Assembly: GCA_019055375.1 (NCBI GenBank)
Contig: JAHQIW010007266.1
Location: 248,001 to 312,000, forward strand
Reading direction: 5' to 3'
Length of the DNA stretch: 64,000 bases
From: Parelaphostrongylus tenuis
Taxonomy: Eukaryota > Nematoda > Chromadorea > Rhabditida > Metastrongylidae
Both the position numbers and the translations under genes were made by a program. Positions 34,834 to 46,850 of the stretch are shown piece by piece (the stretch's first letter is position 1; each line of letters opens with the position of its first letter). The notes under the pieces were generated by a model. It had not been told where the DNA came from. It saw only the letters and a list, made by a program, of their open reading frames with translations, and made no database searches.

Positions 34834-35228
34834 GGTACCCTTTCGCCTTTTGCCAGTCCGCTGTGGGTGCTCCAGTCCCCACACTAAGAGTTAGCGGCGA
34901 CGAATATTTTACACTTTATGTTTGATGAAATTATCACCGAACACATAGTGTTGTACACTCGATAGCTCTTGGGTGGTATCATTTATGTTTCATACCTGGC
35001 ACATACCTGATTATCTCGCATATTGAAATTTGAGCTGTGGTCTCAAGAAAACACTCGAAAACAAAGGTATAATATATTAATGATACCAGCCAAGAGCAAT
35101 CGTGTGTACAACACTATATGTTCGGTGATAATTCCACCAAACATAGAGTGTAAAATGTTTGTCGTCGCTAACTCATAATGTGGAGACTGAAGCACCCGTA
35201 GAGAAATGGCAAAAGACCAAAGGCTACC

Positions 35229-35272
35229 GCCCGTCTGATGAGACCGTCAAGGTCGAGACACGTGTATCGGGC
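35229..35272 (+). ncRNA. Hammerhead ribozyme motif, element A right arm
   Basis: Stem I GCCCGT/TCGGGC (5 pairs plus one mismatch next to the core). Core CTGATGA. Stem II GACC/GGTC with the same loop GTCAA. Then GAGA where GAAA is expected. Stem III ACACGTGT and A17. The two arms together give a consensus with six stem I pairs and an intact core. Confidence 0.65.
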
Positions 35273-35392
35273 TCTATAAGTCAGCCCATTTCCACAGACC
35301 ACATGACAAGCGTGGCTTAGAATTGTGGCACACTGAAATTTGAGCTGTGGTCTTAAGAAAACACTCGTAAAGGAAAGATCTTTTTTTATAAT

Positions 35393-37430
35393 GCCAAGCT
35401 CGAGGAAAATTGCAATGATAAGGTCAGTCGCTTCCTTCGCACAACGTTACATTCTTCGCGGAAAGGAGAGAAAGCCATAAAATTCAAACAACGAAGTCCT
35501 AGAATCACCACAAACTGGGATGTATCCAAATCATCAGTCGGCTCTTGAGAAGATAAGTTTGCCGACAACAAAGACGAAGAACACGACCAGCTCGTAGAAT
35601 ATCTTCATGTTAGCGCTATGGAAGCCGAGAGTCCTTAAATCACGAAGAGACACTTGTCTTCGCAGGCACTCGAACTGATACGTTAAAGTCGAATCGCACG
35701 AGCTGCAGGCAACCAAAACCTTACTTCCGAACTTGCGAAGCGCTGCAGAGAGCCGATGAAAAAGAACCTCAAAGAGAGACGAGTAGCAATTACGGCAGAA
35801 GTTGGGAAGAGCATTCGCAAAGCCCTGCGAGGATTCGCCAATTATAAGACCAAGATGATTGCAGTCCGACGCCCTGATGGGACGCTTACAGTTTCTAGAA
35901 GGGCAATGGAGAAAATCATCCACCACTACTGCTATGATCTCTTCGCTAGGCATGTCCTTTTACCGTCATATAAATTAAAAGAGGATAAATCTTGCGTTTG
36001 ATGGTCCTCCCTTCCGAACCTATCATGCTATGTCGTCGGTGAAAAATAGAACAACACCTAGTCCAGACAGAATTGGACCAGAACACCTGAAGATCCTACC
36101 GCCACTTTTCATTACACCATGGCTCGGCTCTTCACTCGCTACCTGCCAAAATGCAAGGTTTTCACTTAATGGAAAATTAGAAAGGCCGCATTATTGTTTA
36201 GAAGAGGAGATCCTCACGACATAGAATTATCATTCACACATTTACGAGACTCAATGCAGTTTCACTTGAGCTCAAACTACCGCTCTGTCTCACTTTCATC
36301 GATTTGAAGAAAGCCTTTGATTAAGTGGAAACACCGGCGATTATAGAGGCTCTCGACAACCAGGGCATCCCCACTCGGTATATAATGATTCTTCGTGAGC
36401 TATATAGACATTTCACCATCAAAATATTTCCATTCTACAACAATGTTACCATTGACGTAAAAAGAGGGATTCGACAAGGCGATACAATGTCGCCAAGATT
36501 ATTTACTGCCACCCTTCAAAACGTCATGCGAACATTAGAATCGGGCTATATGGGGGTGAAAACTGACGGTCGACAATTAAACCATCTTCGCTTCGTGAAT
36601 GATATCGCCCTCATAACACCAAGTATCAGCAAAGCAAAACGGATGTTCACTGATTTCGGCAACGCCTGTGGAATGATTGGCCTTCAACTAAATCTCACAA
36701 AAACGATGTTCATTAGGAACGGATGGGTTTTGAATGCCCCATTCATTCTCAACGAAACGAAAATCTTCGAATACTCCAGTTACGTCTATCTAGGTCGCGA
36801 AATCAACATGATGAACGACCTAGCTTCAAAGTTGAGCAGGGGGAAACGAGCGGCTTGGAGAACTTTCAAGAGCATCGAGGATGTAGTGAAGAGAACAAAA
36901 AACATTCTACTTCGTGCCCACCTTTTCGACTCGACGATTATCCCTGCCCTAACGTATGCAGCACAAACCCGGTCGCTACGTAGGCAGGATGAAAGATCAT
37001 TTGGCGTTGTCGAAAGCGCAGTCTAAAGGTCGATGCTAGGAGTATCCCGTATCTCGCAAATGAGAGAAAGGATCCAAAGTTCCAACCTACGTCAACGATC
37101 GAAAATCAGAGACGCCGTTCTACACGCCAGGATATCGAAAATAAGGTGGGCCGGACACGTGATGCGTTCAACAACAACCGATGGACGAGAGTCGTTACCG
37201 ACTGGATTCCTCGGTATATTAAGCGCTCTCCAAGAAGACCACCGACCCTATGGTTTGATTTCTTCACGAAAAGCATAGAAGAAAAATATAATGCTTAACG
37301 AATCCTTAAAGCGGAGAGGACCCATTGGGCTACTCTTGCACGCGGCAGGGAAAATGGAAGTGTTGGTGGTGCCCGCTCGAGTCACTCGACGATCAACGGA
37401 CGACATGCGACACAGGTGAAGGTCAGTGGA
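35393..37430 (+). mobile_element. RTE-type LINE, 5'-truncated and mutated
   Basis: Longest LINE in the window. It starts after the endonuclease domain (KAIKFKQRSPRI, DEEHDQLVEYLH), then KNLKERRVAITAEVGKSIRK, VSSVKNRTTPSPDRIGPEHL, and the RT palm at 36290-37026. About 130-140 bases are missing near 36230, between the 'GD.HDI' block and the FIDLKKAFD motif. The catalytic box is FVND instead of FADD, Asp of AFD is followed by a stop, and further stops follow at 37024. The tail ends RAGHVMR, then DDQRTT-type sequence and ACAGGTGAAGG. Inactive. Confidence 0.9.
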
Positions 37431-37439
37431 GTGCTTTTC

Positions 37440-39799
37440 TGGGAACATGCATCTAATAAAGGAAAACTTGGAAAGATAAAGTGCCTGACATTCTTAGACA
37501 ACAGTAGGGTAAAAGGATACACTGGTCAGCATTCATCAATCCCTGAGCAATAAGTAGCCAAATGTTCAACGTTCCAAAACATACCTCTCTTTATGACTAC
37601 TTTTTAAGACCTAACTCAAAACAGGTAATCTAATAACATATTTTGAACCTTTCATAAGGCCCGTTATAGCACCTATACAGTAACATAAACATGTAATCAG
37701 ATGATATTATGTTGAGCGGAGTCTGAAGAAACCGTCGAAAAAAAAGTATGACAATATACGTTTTACCAGCCACCAACAATCGACTGTACTATCACCTAGC
37801 GGCAAGTGTAAATTTTTGGGCTTCAGCTTTTATAAAGATAATATCTCCTTGCGGAAATGACTGATCCAAAGGGCACGGTGCAACTGACGAGGCTGTAGTT
37901 ACGAAACAGGGGTCTTGCACTGAAGTGCCATAACAGACCTCATAAAAATTTCCAAAACATTCAGCGGACTATCACTATTTTGATAAGACGGCAAAAATAA
38001 TGTCAAGACATCACAGAAGGTCATAAACGCTTGATAGGTAAGATTGATGCAAAAGCCGAAGGTGAAGCGTTCGATATTCGCTAATTCTTAGAGATAAGTC
38101 ATATACCGGACTTCATCAACCCATTCTGACCTGTATCACTGTAATTTGGCATGATTGACACAGCGGTTATTCTCGCATCAAACGAACTGTACTTACTGCA
38201 TGCTAATAGCATTATCTGTCAATATGATGGATGTGATATTTAGTCGGCTAATGGGGAAGTTCTCCATTGGTTTTTTAGGCTGGCAAAAAAATTCGATAGT
38301 TTTCCATTTTTGTTCAAGGATACTCAAAGAAGAATTTTTTGCTGGACAAAGATTTTCCATTGATCAACTTCCAATTAAACGAAAACCTAGATTTCAAAAA
38401 TACAAAAATGTCCTTATTCAGAGTAACGTATGTTCCAGATGCGTTGCGCTTCATCGCTTTTATATTTGGAAGGAAAGAGTTCTTCTCATAGATTATCGAT
38501 AATCATTCGATAGCATCTCGAAAATTTCTAAAATATATCTTATTCGAAAGGCTTTTTATAGGGTGTAACAGGATAAGTTTGTGATTCAAACACACGTATT
38601 TCTCGTAGGATAGAGGTCTTCTTTTAGATCATATAAACCATTCGATGGCATAAGTTTCAGCATTCTATTATTTTGCAAGGTTTCTGAAAAGACCGTTTTA
38701 CTGCACTGTCGCAGAGGACAATGTTATTGAGCTTTGAACACGTCGCGCATTCTTTGTTGGCTAAAGTGTGCGAGTTTTATGTTTTTTTTTCTTGCTACAG
38801 CGCTCTATTGAATCGACAGCGGGATCGATCAATTGAGCATGTATCGCGATTCACATGTCGCGTGTGATTTTTGTCATCTTATTCATATTTTTTTCTTAGT
38901 TTCAAGAGATACTCTCTAGAAACTATAGTGTTTTGATACTCTGTGATTTTCCCTGCTTGTTCGTATGCTTTTCGTGCAAAAGCTTAGGAATGGTAGCGCG
39001 TTACTTAACAACGTAAAATGGAAATGAAACCTAAGCACATGGATGATAAAAAGTTGCTTCTACGACTCCTAAAAACCCTAGAAATCTCTTAGGACCAAAA
39101 AAAAATTCGGATAAAGAAAATTCGCGCGATAATGCGCGAAGCTTATAAAACACTATTTTATTTCCCCATCCTTTATGAAAAGGCTCTTCTGCCGAGACGT
39201 ATTTTTGAAATCTCCGAGATTAATGCCATCGAACGATCACTAGATGTTTAACGGAAGAGCTATACCTTGCAAAAATACGCACGATAACTCGCCATAACGC
39301 TCAGCGCGAGTGGAACACAATTTATTTTTCTTGCTGGAGAGCTGTAAAAGGTCCTATCTGAATAGTAAGTAGATTTTTGATATCTTTAAAAATTACGCTT
39401 TCCAAAGGTTTCTAATAGTTTGGGAAAAAGGCTCTTTTCAGCGAAATAAAAGGGTCATAATGAACAACGATAGAACATTGCTATTCATGTGCTGCAACGT
39501 TGTGAGCTCTTTTCTGAAGAAAAAGTACATATTTGATTTTTCTGAGATTTAACATTGGGGCAGTTCAAAATAGTTTAGTGGGAAATCCTCGCCCAGCAAA
39601 GAGGTCGCTTTAAATCCCTGCTCGATAACGGAAAAGTGTCAAAATTCTCTGTCCACTCGCTCCGCTCACGATATCTTTACTATAAGAAGAGAAAGTTTAT
39701 GAGGAGAATACTATTGTACAGTTGCGACTGTAGCGCGATTCCGACATAGTGAAGAAGTGATCCTACATAACGTACATTGTCTTATCTCCATGTATGAAG
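37440..39799. other. AT-rich intergenic DNA with decayed repeats
   Basis: Fragments of the CATTCGA(A/T)(A/G)GC repeat family (38490-38660, 39190-39260) and a degraded foldback arm at 37700-37980 (CATAACAGACCTCAT). No gene supported. Confidence 0.4.
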
Positions 39800-40249
39800 T
39801 CAGACGCTGGAACAATCGCTGATGAGTAGATAGGAGCATGGAGGATAGGATCCACGACTACGACTGAAATTCGACACTGCTTCAGATGAAATCGGAAGCA
39901 TGTAGGATGAACTCTGTAAAGCTCAATGCTCACCTTTTTTTGTTATGAATGGAATTAAATTATCATTGTTGTCCACAAAGATCTTCAGCTCAAGGATACT
40001 ATAACAAGTATTTATTAGTGTTCTAATGTTCTAATAATCTAATGGGCGATGCGATATCGATCTATTCCTGCGTTGATGAACAGAATTTCATATGTGCTTT
40101 TGTATAACGTAGTTTATAGGAGCAACTCACTGTGTCCATGATCTCGAGTATCCGAAGATGAAAATCCTGTAGTCCCAATTTTGCAACATTTGAAAAACGA
40201 ACTCTGCGAAAAAGCACGTAAGCGTTTCTTTGAATGACTCGTAAATCTA
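39800..40249 (-). CDS. Unrecognised gene, last two exons
   Basis: Exon 40249-40131 (acceptor TTCAAGCAG, donor GTGAGT) encodes DLRVIQRNAYVLFRRVRF then SNVAKLGLQDFHLRILEI. A terminal exon 39913-39800 (acceptor GAGCTTTACAG, stop TGA) continues in phase 0 with SSYMLPISSEAVSNFSRS, ending SDCSSV. The intron is 217 bases. The first exon begins in the middle of a codon, so at least one more exon lies at higher coordinates; I could not identify it. Family unknown. Confidence 0.45.
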
Positions 40250-41455
40250 CTGCTTGAATGAAAGTGGCGCAAGAAGATGAACTCAAAATGTGTTTTATGA
40301 GAAGCTACACATTTGAGCATATGCATAAACCGTTCGAAAAAAAAAACTCGCGCAGTGGCTTGCTTAGCAGTTTAGATGGTAATTCGAAGAGCTTTAGCTC
40401 GTTATGTGATTATTTTACATGTGTTAGGTTGATCACTACGATTGAAAGATGCTTCTCAAGAATTTAAGGCGAATGAAATGTTAGACAGCCGTGTGATTGT
40501 CCGACCTTTCGAACTATTAACCGCAACCTCTAATAGTGACCGCACATTAACACTTAGCTCACAACCTATGTTATATGTGTGTTTTTCTTTACAGCAACCT
40601 CTACAGGAGTAGCTTCCAAAAAATTAGATTCAAACTAAGCTCTGCCGTTTTTTGTTATCTTAATTATTCACAATAAATTTGCTTCTTAGTCTTTTTCATC
40701 GTGTTTGATGTCATTCGAAAGCTCGTGATTTGGAGACTCTACATATGTAAGCCATTTATTTTTTAAGCTGTAGAAAATTTTTCATTTAGAATGAATATAA
40801 GTTCTCTATCTCATCATCGACTTTGGCAAAGCGTTTTCGTGCGAAGGGCTGATGCTGAGACCTGAAAAGGTGCTAATCACTTAGAGCAGCATGTGGGCTA
40901 CACGCTAGATTATTTGGATTATTCAAACGTTTCCATCACAATTCTTTAATCTTTCGCAATTTCGGACCCGCAATATGTGGACGAGCCTTGTCTTGACGTC
41001 GCTTCTGTAAAGCTGACGCAACCGATTTTGAAGTGTTGATCGCTTTCAAACAGCTTTGAACCATTTTTGTATAGTTCGTAAATCATCTGTTATGCGCTTA
41101 AGTGCTCTACATAGTTTTGTATCGCTTTGCTGGCAAAGCGGAATGTTCGAGAGACGTTCACGATTTAGGTTTTGAAGTGTTTATAATAAAGAGAAAGAAA
41201 ATTTTACCGTCTTCCAGAGTAAAATGGTTTGCATATTCAAAATCATAAATTCTCGAATAACATTAAACACGGTAAAATGACAAAGAAATAAATCTATTGC
41301 AAGTAAATAATCATATCAAAAAACACAATAAAACAAAGTTGCCACCCTAAAAAGATTTTATGCAGTAATAAAAAATGAAGTGGCTTAGAAAATTAGAATC
41401 CCGAGATCACGAGCTTTCGAGTGACATTAAAAACGCATGAAAGAGACCAAGAAGT

Positions 41456-41585
41456 GTATCAATCGTGAATAAATAAAAATAACAAGAAATACGACAAAAC
41501 TCAGTTTCCAACCTAATATCGTATCAATCGTGAATAAATAAAAATAACAAGAAATACGACAAAACTCAGTTTCCAACCTAATATC
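41456..41585. repeat. Exact 65-base tandem duplication
   Basis: 41456-41520 and 41521-41585 are identical 65-base units starting GTATCAATCGTGAATAAATA. Perfect identity points to a recent duplication, or an assembly artefact. Confidence 0.95.
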
Positions 41586-41921
41586 ATAACGTTGACAGCC
41601 GACACTGTGACTTCTCGCTTAAATTTTTTTTCGAAACAGCTTTATGGTTTTAATTGATTTTAAGCGAGAAAACTTTCATAGTAAAAGACGAGCGGTCAGC
41701 TTAGGTACGTTAGATTTCGTTTGACAAGAGGTTTGTTAGCTTCAGTTACATTAATTGTAGACTGTCGATAACCAGGTGCTTGAAGCAATATTTCAAAGTG
41801 CCAGACATTTTGCGACTCGGAGAATCTTCTGTTAGCTTTTTAACTTACTTCTCTTTGGATAAAATAATTGAAAAGCAGTGTGCAATGTAAAAGAGATGAA
41901 TGTGATTTTTTTTATCAATAG

Positions 41922-42050
41922 GAGGAAATCAATGTTCATCTATCACACAAGTACGCCGTTCATCAAGAAATCACTGAAGACAGTGCAATAAAGAATCAAA
42001 ATGAGGCTGGACGAACATCTGGATGCACATTTGTTCTCTCAAAACCGTAA
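41922..42050 (+). CDS. Candidate terminal exon
   Basis: Acceptor TTTTATCAATAG opens 42 codons in phase 0 (EEINVHLSHKYAVHQEITED ... TSGCTFVLSKP) ending TAA. An AATAAA signal follows 30 bases downstream at 42080. Upstream exons were not found and the family is unknown. Confidence 0.4.
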   Translation, partial: EEINVHLSHKYAVHQEITEDSAIKNQNEAGRTSGCTFVLSKP

Positions 42051-42099
42051 AAACATCCTAGACCAGTGTGTGCTTTCTAAAATAAATCCTACAAAATTT

Positions 42100-43265
42100 G
42101 ATCGGTACTTTGTTTATTTTTGCATGATCAATGCACGCTTTGTGAAGAGAAGCGTCGTGATGGCGGTTATTTATGTATGGTTTTTGCATTTTGTTAAGAT
42201 CTTCCTGTCGATCGAACAGTTTCGCTTTCACGTTGACATACTTGCTCTCTACTTCTACTAGAATGACCGCAAACTTTGTAGCTTATCAACTAATACAACT
42301 ATGTGGGCATACGTTCGCTCATATCGTCGAATCTAGTGAGGAGAAACTAAAATAGTCAGAAAATTGGAAATAATGAAGGAAAAGTTGCAGATTTGGGGCA
42401 GATGGCTAGATCACTTGCTCTTCAAACTGCGGAGGCAACTGCATATAGGATTCGACTTTCTTTTACTAAAGGACAGATAGCACGATACAGTAGCTGACGT
42501 CGTAGTTATTCACATATAGCGGAAAGTAGCAGAGATTGTCTCACCTCTTGGAAACTGGTTACTTAAATATTGTTCGTGCCTTGCAGACGCATTGAACGAC
42601 ATCCACAGGAGCGACGCCATCTTGGACGAAGCCAAATGTTTACCCCTTCAACGATGGTCGCTATAAGACAATGTGTGCACTCTCTAACTCTTTCAAGACG
42701 GCAAATGATCGACCGCAAAGCGCAATTCGAAAGCGGGGGGCGATTTTGTCTATTAATTAAGGATTTTCTCCGTTTTGGAAAGCCGTAGGGTTTTCGTAAT
42801 ACTCTGACACTCTATAATTTTCATACATAGTCATATGCCTTTTGTGAATATACGAGGAAAACTCCGAATGCGAAACGTAATCTTTTAAAAATCCGTCTAA
42901 GTGTAATCGTAATCTTTCATTCTTATAAGCGTTCTATGAAACTTTTCTGAAATCAATTTTAGCCCAAAAATGCCGAGGTTTGAGCTATTGATTGACTGCC
43001 AACACTTTGAAGAAAAATAAAAAAAAAACACATTCCTCCCAAGGGGCTGAAACGCGGTGAGATAAACGGAAATGTTCCGAAGGCTCTATACAAGCCTAAC
43101 ACAGTACTGGAATTCATTATATTTACGTTTTCCAATATTTATAGAAAGTTTGAGGAGAAAGCTTCCAGCGATAAAGGCCTCCAGAAAATCGTGTTGCTCT
43201 TTGGATATAAGCCGTCCCGAAAGGATTGATTTCAAGGGGAGATCTGATAAATGATAGATTGTATC
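42100..43265. other. Intergenic, nothing firm
   Basis: Short frames at 42173-42355, 42570-42788 and 43072-43254 lack splice context. Decayed CATTCGAAAG-type repeat pieces are likely. Confidence 0.35.
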
Positions 43266-43269
43266 GACT

Positions 43270-43445
43270 AAAATGGAGAAAACTTATCTTGATTAGCTGA
43301 CGCGAGGTTGATAAAACAGTTTGAAATAGACTAATACTATATACGTCCAGGCTCTGAAGAAGGCGGGTCGCCGAACGTCAGCCGAATTTCTACAACTGTT
43401 TTATCAACCTCGCGTCAGCTAATCAAGATAAGTCTTCTCCATTTT
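43270..43445. repeat. MITE-like foldback with CTGAAGAAGGC core
   Basis: Near-identical 52-base inverted arms (43270-43321 and 43394-43445) flank a centre with CCAGGCTCTGAAGAAGGCG and GCCGAACGTC. The centre matches the outer end of the Penelope-like pair at 30.9 kb. Confidence 0.8.
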
Positions 43446-43863
43446 CATATATCAATTGATTATGCCGAGGTTTATAGAAAGTCGAACTTTTGAATTGTTG
43501 TATCGACTAAATCAAGCCGGTTAACAAAAAGGATCATGAGTTCAGAGGCAGTTCAAGCCCGTACTCCGAAATGTGAAATGAATCGCTCATTGGTTATTTA
43601 ACTGACCTGGCAGCATTCTGCACTAAGATGCGTCTACCTTGTCGTTTAGCCACAATGAATAAGAGCATCTTCTTTCCTTCCGTAAAAGTGGAATGAATGA
43701 GAAGGATCGTGAACTATTATATGAATATAAATTTTTAAGAACGTTTGAAGCCTTCCCCGATGTTGGTACGCCAAGGTTATACACGCGTGTTTCGCAGGTT
43801 TCGCCGTCCTCGCCAGTGCCCCACATTGAGCCCTGCATTGTAGTAAGGAGGGAGGTGTATGTG

Positions 43864-44005
43864 GTGACGGCACAGTGTACAATAACACTGTGCCATCACC
43901 ACTTCTCAGTCGATGCATCTCGGCTGGTAGAACAAAATGATCCATGGCATCGACTGTTTTCAATTGCGAGGTTCAAAAACAGTCGATGCTATGGATCAAT
44001 TTTAT
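43864..44005. repeat. Two adjacent palindromes
   Basis: GTGACGGCACAGTGT faces ACACTGTGCCATCAC across six bases (43864-43901). ATGATCCATGGCATCGACTG faces CAGTCGATGCTATGGATCA (43938-44001). Both could form strong hairpins. Confidence 0.75.
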
Positions 44006-44514
44006 TGTAAGATTTTGAAGGAACTATAACGACATATTAGTAGATTGATAGCTTGCTTTGACTCGTAAGAGAATTTCCTTGAAATTATTCTGATCGAAGT
44101 TCCCTTTTTTCCAAACAAAGCTTTTTTTTTGTTTCTTTTCTTTTAGTACGTTTTTGTGAGTTACTTTGGGCCTAATATACTCTCCTCAAAGTCGCTCTAA
44201 ACGCATCAAAATGTTCACAGGCGTTTTAAATTAAGCTTCTTCTCAAAACAGTATTACATTCTATTGCGGCTAATTAGACCTGTCTGATCTTCAGTGAATA
44301 CACTTGAACTTTTGGATAGTTCATTCCGAGAACAATTTCTATTTCGTCATATTTTTATGAATCTCTTGTTGGATCAAGTGATTTTCGCTAACGTCTCAAA
44401 ACAACCTTTCTAGGGCACTGCTTGTTCACGAAGCAGGTTTGCTACATTCTAACTAAGCTTCACATAAAATTCCTCTTATTCAACTATCTTGAGACCTCGC
44501 ATAAGATTCGAGAG

Positions 44515-44684
44515 AGTTTGGTAGAATGTTTCAAGCCTTTCAGATATCTGGTATGGCATCTCTAGTGGGAGGCGCACGTTTCAGCGCATTTTCGTTAAGC
44601 GTAAGAGAATACGCCGAGACGTACGTTTACCACTGAAGATGCCATACCAGACCTTTGAAAGGCTTAAACATTCTACCAAATTAT
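44515..44684. repeat. Foldback element of the 27 kb family
   Basis: Arms 44515-44563 and 44627-44684 (TCTGGTATGGCATCT against AGATGCCATACCAGA). The centre has AGAGAATACGCCGAGACGTA and GTTTACCAC, a decayed copy of the 26.9 kb hammerhead-like segment. Confidence 0.65.
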
Positions 44685-45375
44685 ATTAACATAAAACTGT
44701 TGAGCAAATTATGTTCACGAAAAAGCGATACGACAATAGCGAGAAACGTCTAATCAGAAGTTAATCATATTTTTGAGGAGAAATTGTATTAAAACCAACC
44801 GTTTTCATGATAAACGGTTTGAAATCCTTGCACACGTTCTCGGCTCTACCATAAATTGCCTTTTGAGATTTCGCCGGTACGTTTAACAGTTGGTGAAGCC
44901 AACCATAATAAATCAAGCAGTTTGGAGTTATGCCCACCACTGAATTTATCGTTGATCGATTGTAGAGGACGACGATACAGGCTTAAATTTGGAGACAAGC
45001 CAGCAATAAAACTAATCGAATCAGCCGAAAACCATCTATACTCTGGCTCAATTCTTCTACCGTAATCATAATAAAACGTATTGTTTGAAGACATCACCTT
45101 ACAGAAATTGCTAACTCAGACAACGGTAAGTGTGGCCTATCACTATTGTGATTCAACTTTTTGGATAAATGAAATATCATGATAGGCAGAAATGTATTCG
45201 GAAAAACAAATGTGAAAGAACAATCGAGTATAAATCATTGGCCTATGATTTGCATATGCAACCTTTTCTTAAAAATAAAGCGTTTATTATTCTGCTGGGA
45301 ACATAAACCCTCCCAATAGCGGTGCCGAACGCTGTGCTAACATGCTCTAATTTTCCTACATAGATGCTTCTATTA

Positions 45376-45808
45376 TTAGGTTGGTGCAAAAGTAATGACT
45401 GTTTCGCTTTCGTGGATTCAGATCATGATAACAAGGGTCAAAAGCATCCTATTGGTCAAATAAAATTCATTACAGTCAACGCTTTTTTCCAACGGAAAGT
45501 GAGTTTATTTACTCCTGTAGCATAGAAATCAGTGTCTATAGATTTGATAAACGCTTTCTTGATTTGATAAAAAAAAACGGAAAGTTTTTTGTACATCCTA
45601 ATGATTGTGGAAGAGTTTTTCGCGTAAGAAGTTGTTGAGATGCTTGAAGAACCGCCGTAAAAGTGATCGTCGGTGGGAGTGAGATTGAGTGAATGTGGTG
45701 AATCAATCAAAAATTTCTAGCGCAAATCGTTAACCTGATGGAGAGTTCGTTGCACGACATAAGGCTGCGAACCGGCTATGAAAAACCACCATTACTTTTG
45801 CACCATAA
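45376..45808 (-). mobile_element. Deleted mariner with both ends
   Basis: 433 bases between inverted ends TTAGGTTGGTGCAAAAGTAA and ATTACTTTTGCACCATAA, the classic mariner terminus. The minus strand retains the C-terminal third of the transposase: LTPTDDHFYGG (family 'L.PTD.HFF'), then IDTDFYATGVNKLTFRWKKA. The DNA-binding domain and first catalytic Asp are gone, so it could move only if supplied with transposase in trans. Confidence 0.85.
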
Positions 45809-46639
45809 TTTTTAGCCTTCCTAATTTGTTTCTGGGCGGCATTGAGTCTTTTACAACATCCCACATAGACTTGGAAATATCTCCGTCGCTGATTCTTTTC
45901 AAATAACTCGATAAGGCTGGTGAAAAAAAACGTAATTGCTGCTTCTGCAGTGATAAAAAGCGTTCCCTCTAAAAAACTTCTTGAATCACCATCTGCACTG
46001 CACGTTTGTTAGCGGTTACTGAGCCAAATGCGCTGTTGATGTTGCAAATTGCCTCTGCTGCTTTACGACTCATTTTGAATTCACGGTCTGAAACCGCTAT
46101 AATTCTTGCTCAGTCACATGTACAGTGCGCATTTTTGAGCTTGTATTTCGCTGGAAAGCTCTTCTTCTGAAATGTCATTAACCATCGATAGCGCTGTAGC
46201 CGATAGTAAACTTACAGGTCACTTCCTATTGAGAACGAGCTCTGAGGTCTTATGAAACACACTGTAACCGTATCATCAAAGGCCGATGTTTGACAATGGT
46301 ATCTGTTGGCACGTATTACCATAACGAAGATGGCAAAGCGCGAGGCAGAATTTCTGGAGACTCGACGAAGTAGGCCATGAAAGCTCTACAAAGCAGGTTA
46401 TCAACACTGTGATGGAATCTCATTTGAGAGAACAAATTTTTGCTGCTCCCAGTCTCTTGCAAGGTAGTCGATCGGATTTTTTTAGATCAAGAAAAGCAGT
46501 GAAGACAGCTTTGAAGTATATCCACCCATCTTGAATGCTGCTTAACCAGCCAAAATTAGAACTAATTGCATCTTATCTTTCGTTTCGTGTTTCTGAGACC
46601 TCACTCACATTTCAATATGCCTTATAGTTATTTTTGAGT
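45809..46639. other. Intergenic, nothing recognised
   Basis: No coding frame, tRNA or repeat I can name. Confidence 0.3.
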
Positions 46640-46850
46640 CATACATGAGGTCTATTGTGGGCGCTTACACAATGCAATACACGTGTTTCGGTCTTGTAGT
46701 CTCGTCAGTTACACGGTGCCTTTTTGTTAAGTCAGTTCCTCGAGAATTTACCCCTTACATAGAGAAGTCGACGACGAATGCTTTGCACGAGCCGTTAAAT
46801 GACAAAATCACTTAAGGAGCAGTGTTGTACACCCGATCAGTCATGGCTGG
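46640..46850. repeat. Single arm related to foldback element A
   Basis: Shares CACGTGTTTCGGTCTTG, GCGTAC/TACACGGTGCC and GTGTTGTACAC blocks with 34.8-35.0 kb. The minus strand has CTGACGA then GACC.GAAA and ACACGTGTA, but stem II no longer pairs. Confidence 0.5.

Larger units (their letters stand above)
34741..35392. repeat. Foldback element A carrying two hammerheads
   Basis: Arms 34741-34983 and 35083-35321 are inverted copies around a spacer of about 100 bases. A block of that spacer (35020-35068, containing GAAATTTGAGCTGTGGTCT) is repeated directly beyond the right arm at 35331-35380, so arm plus spacer form a tandem unit of about 311 bases. The element abuts the truncated LINE that begins near 35393. 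No protein coding seen. Confidence 0.75.

Noticed and set aside
41456..41585. CRISPR-like repeat array
   Set aside because: Only two abutting identical units with no spacer, in an animal genome; it is a simple tandem duplication.
43623..44010. Two 105-codon frames on opposite strands
   Set aside because: They overlap palindromic DNA, where an open frame on one strand tends to open the other; no splice signals.
44846..45097. Open frames on both strands (82 and 69 codons)
   Set aside because: Coding-like composition, but neither strand has convincing splice sites or start context and they mirror each other; not enough to choose.
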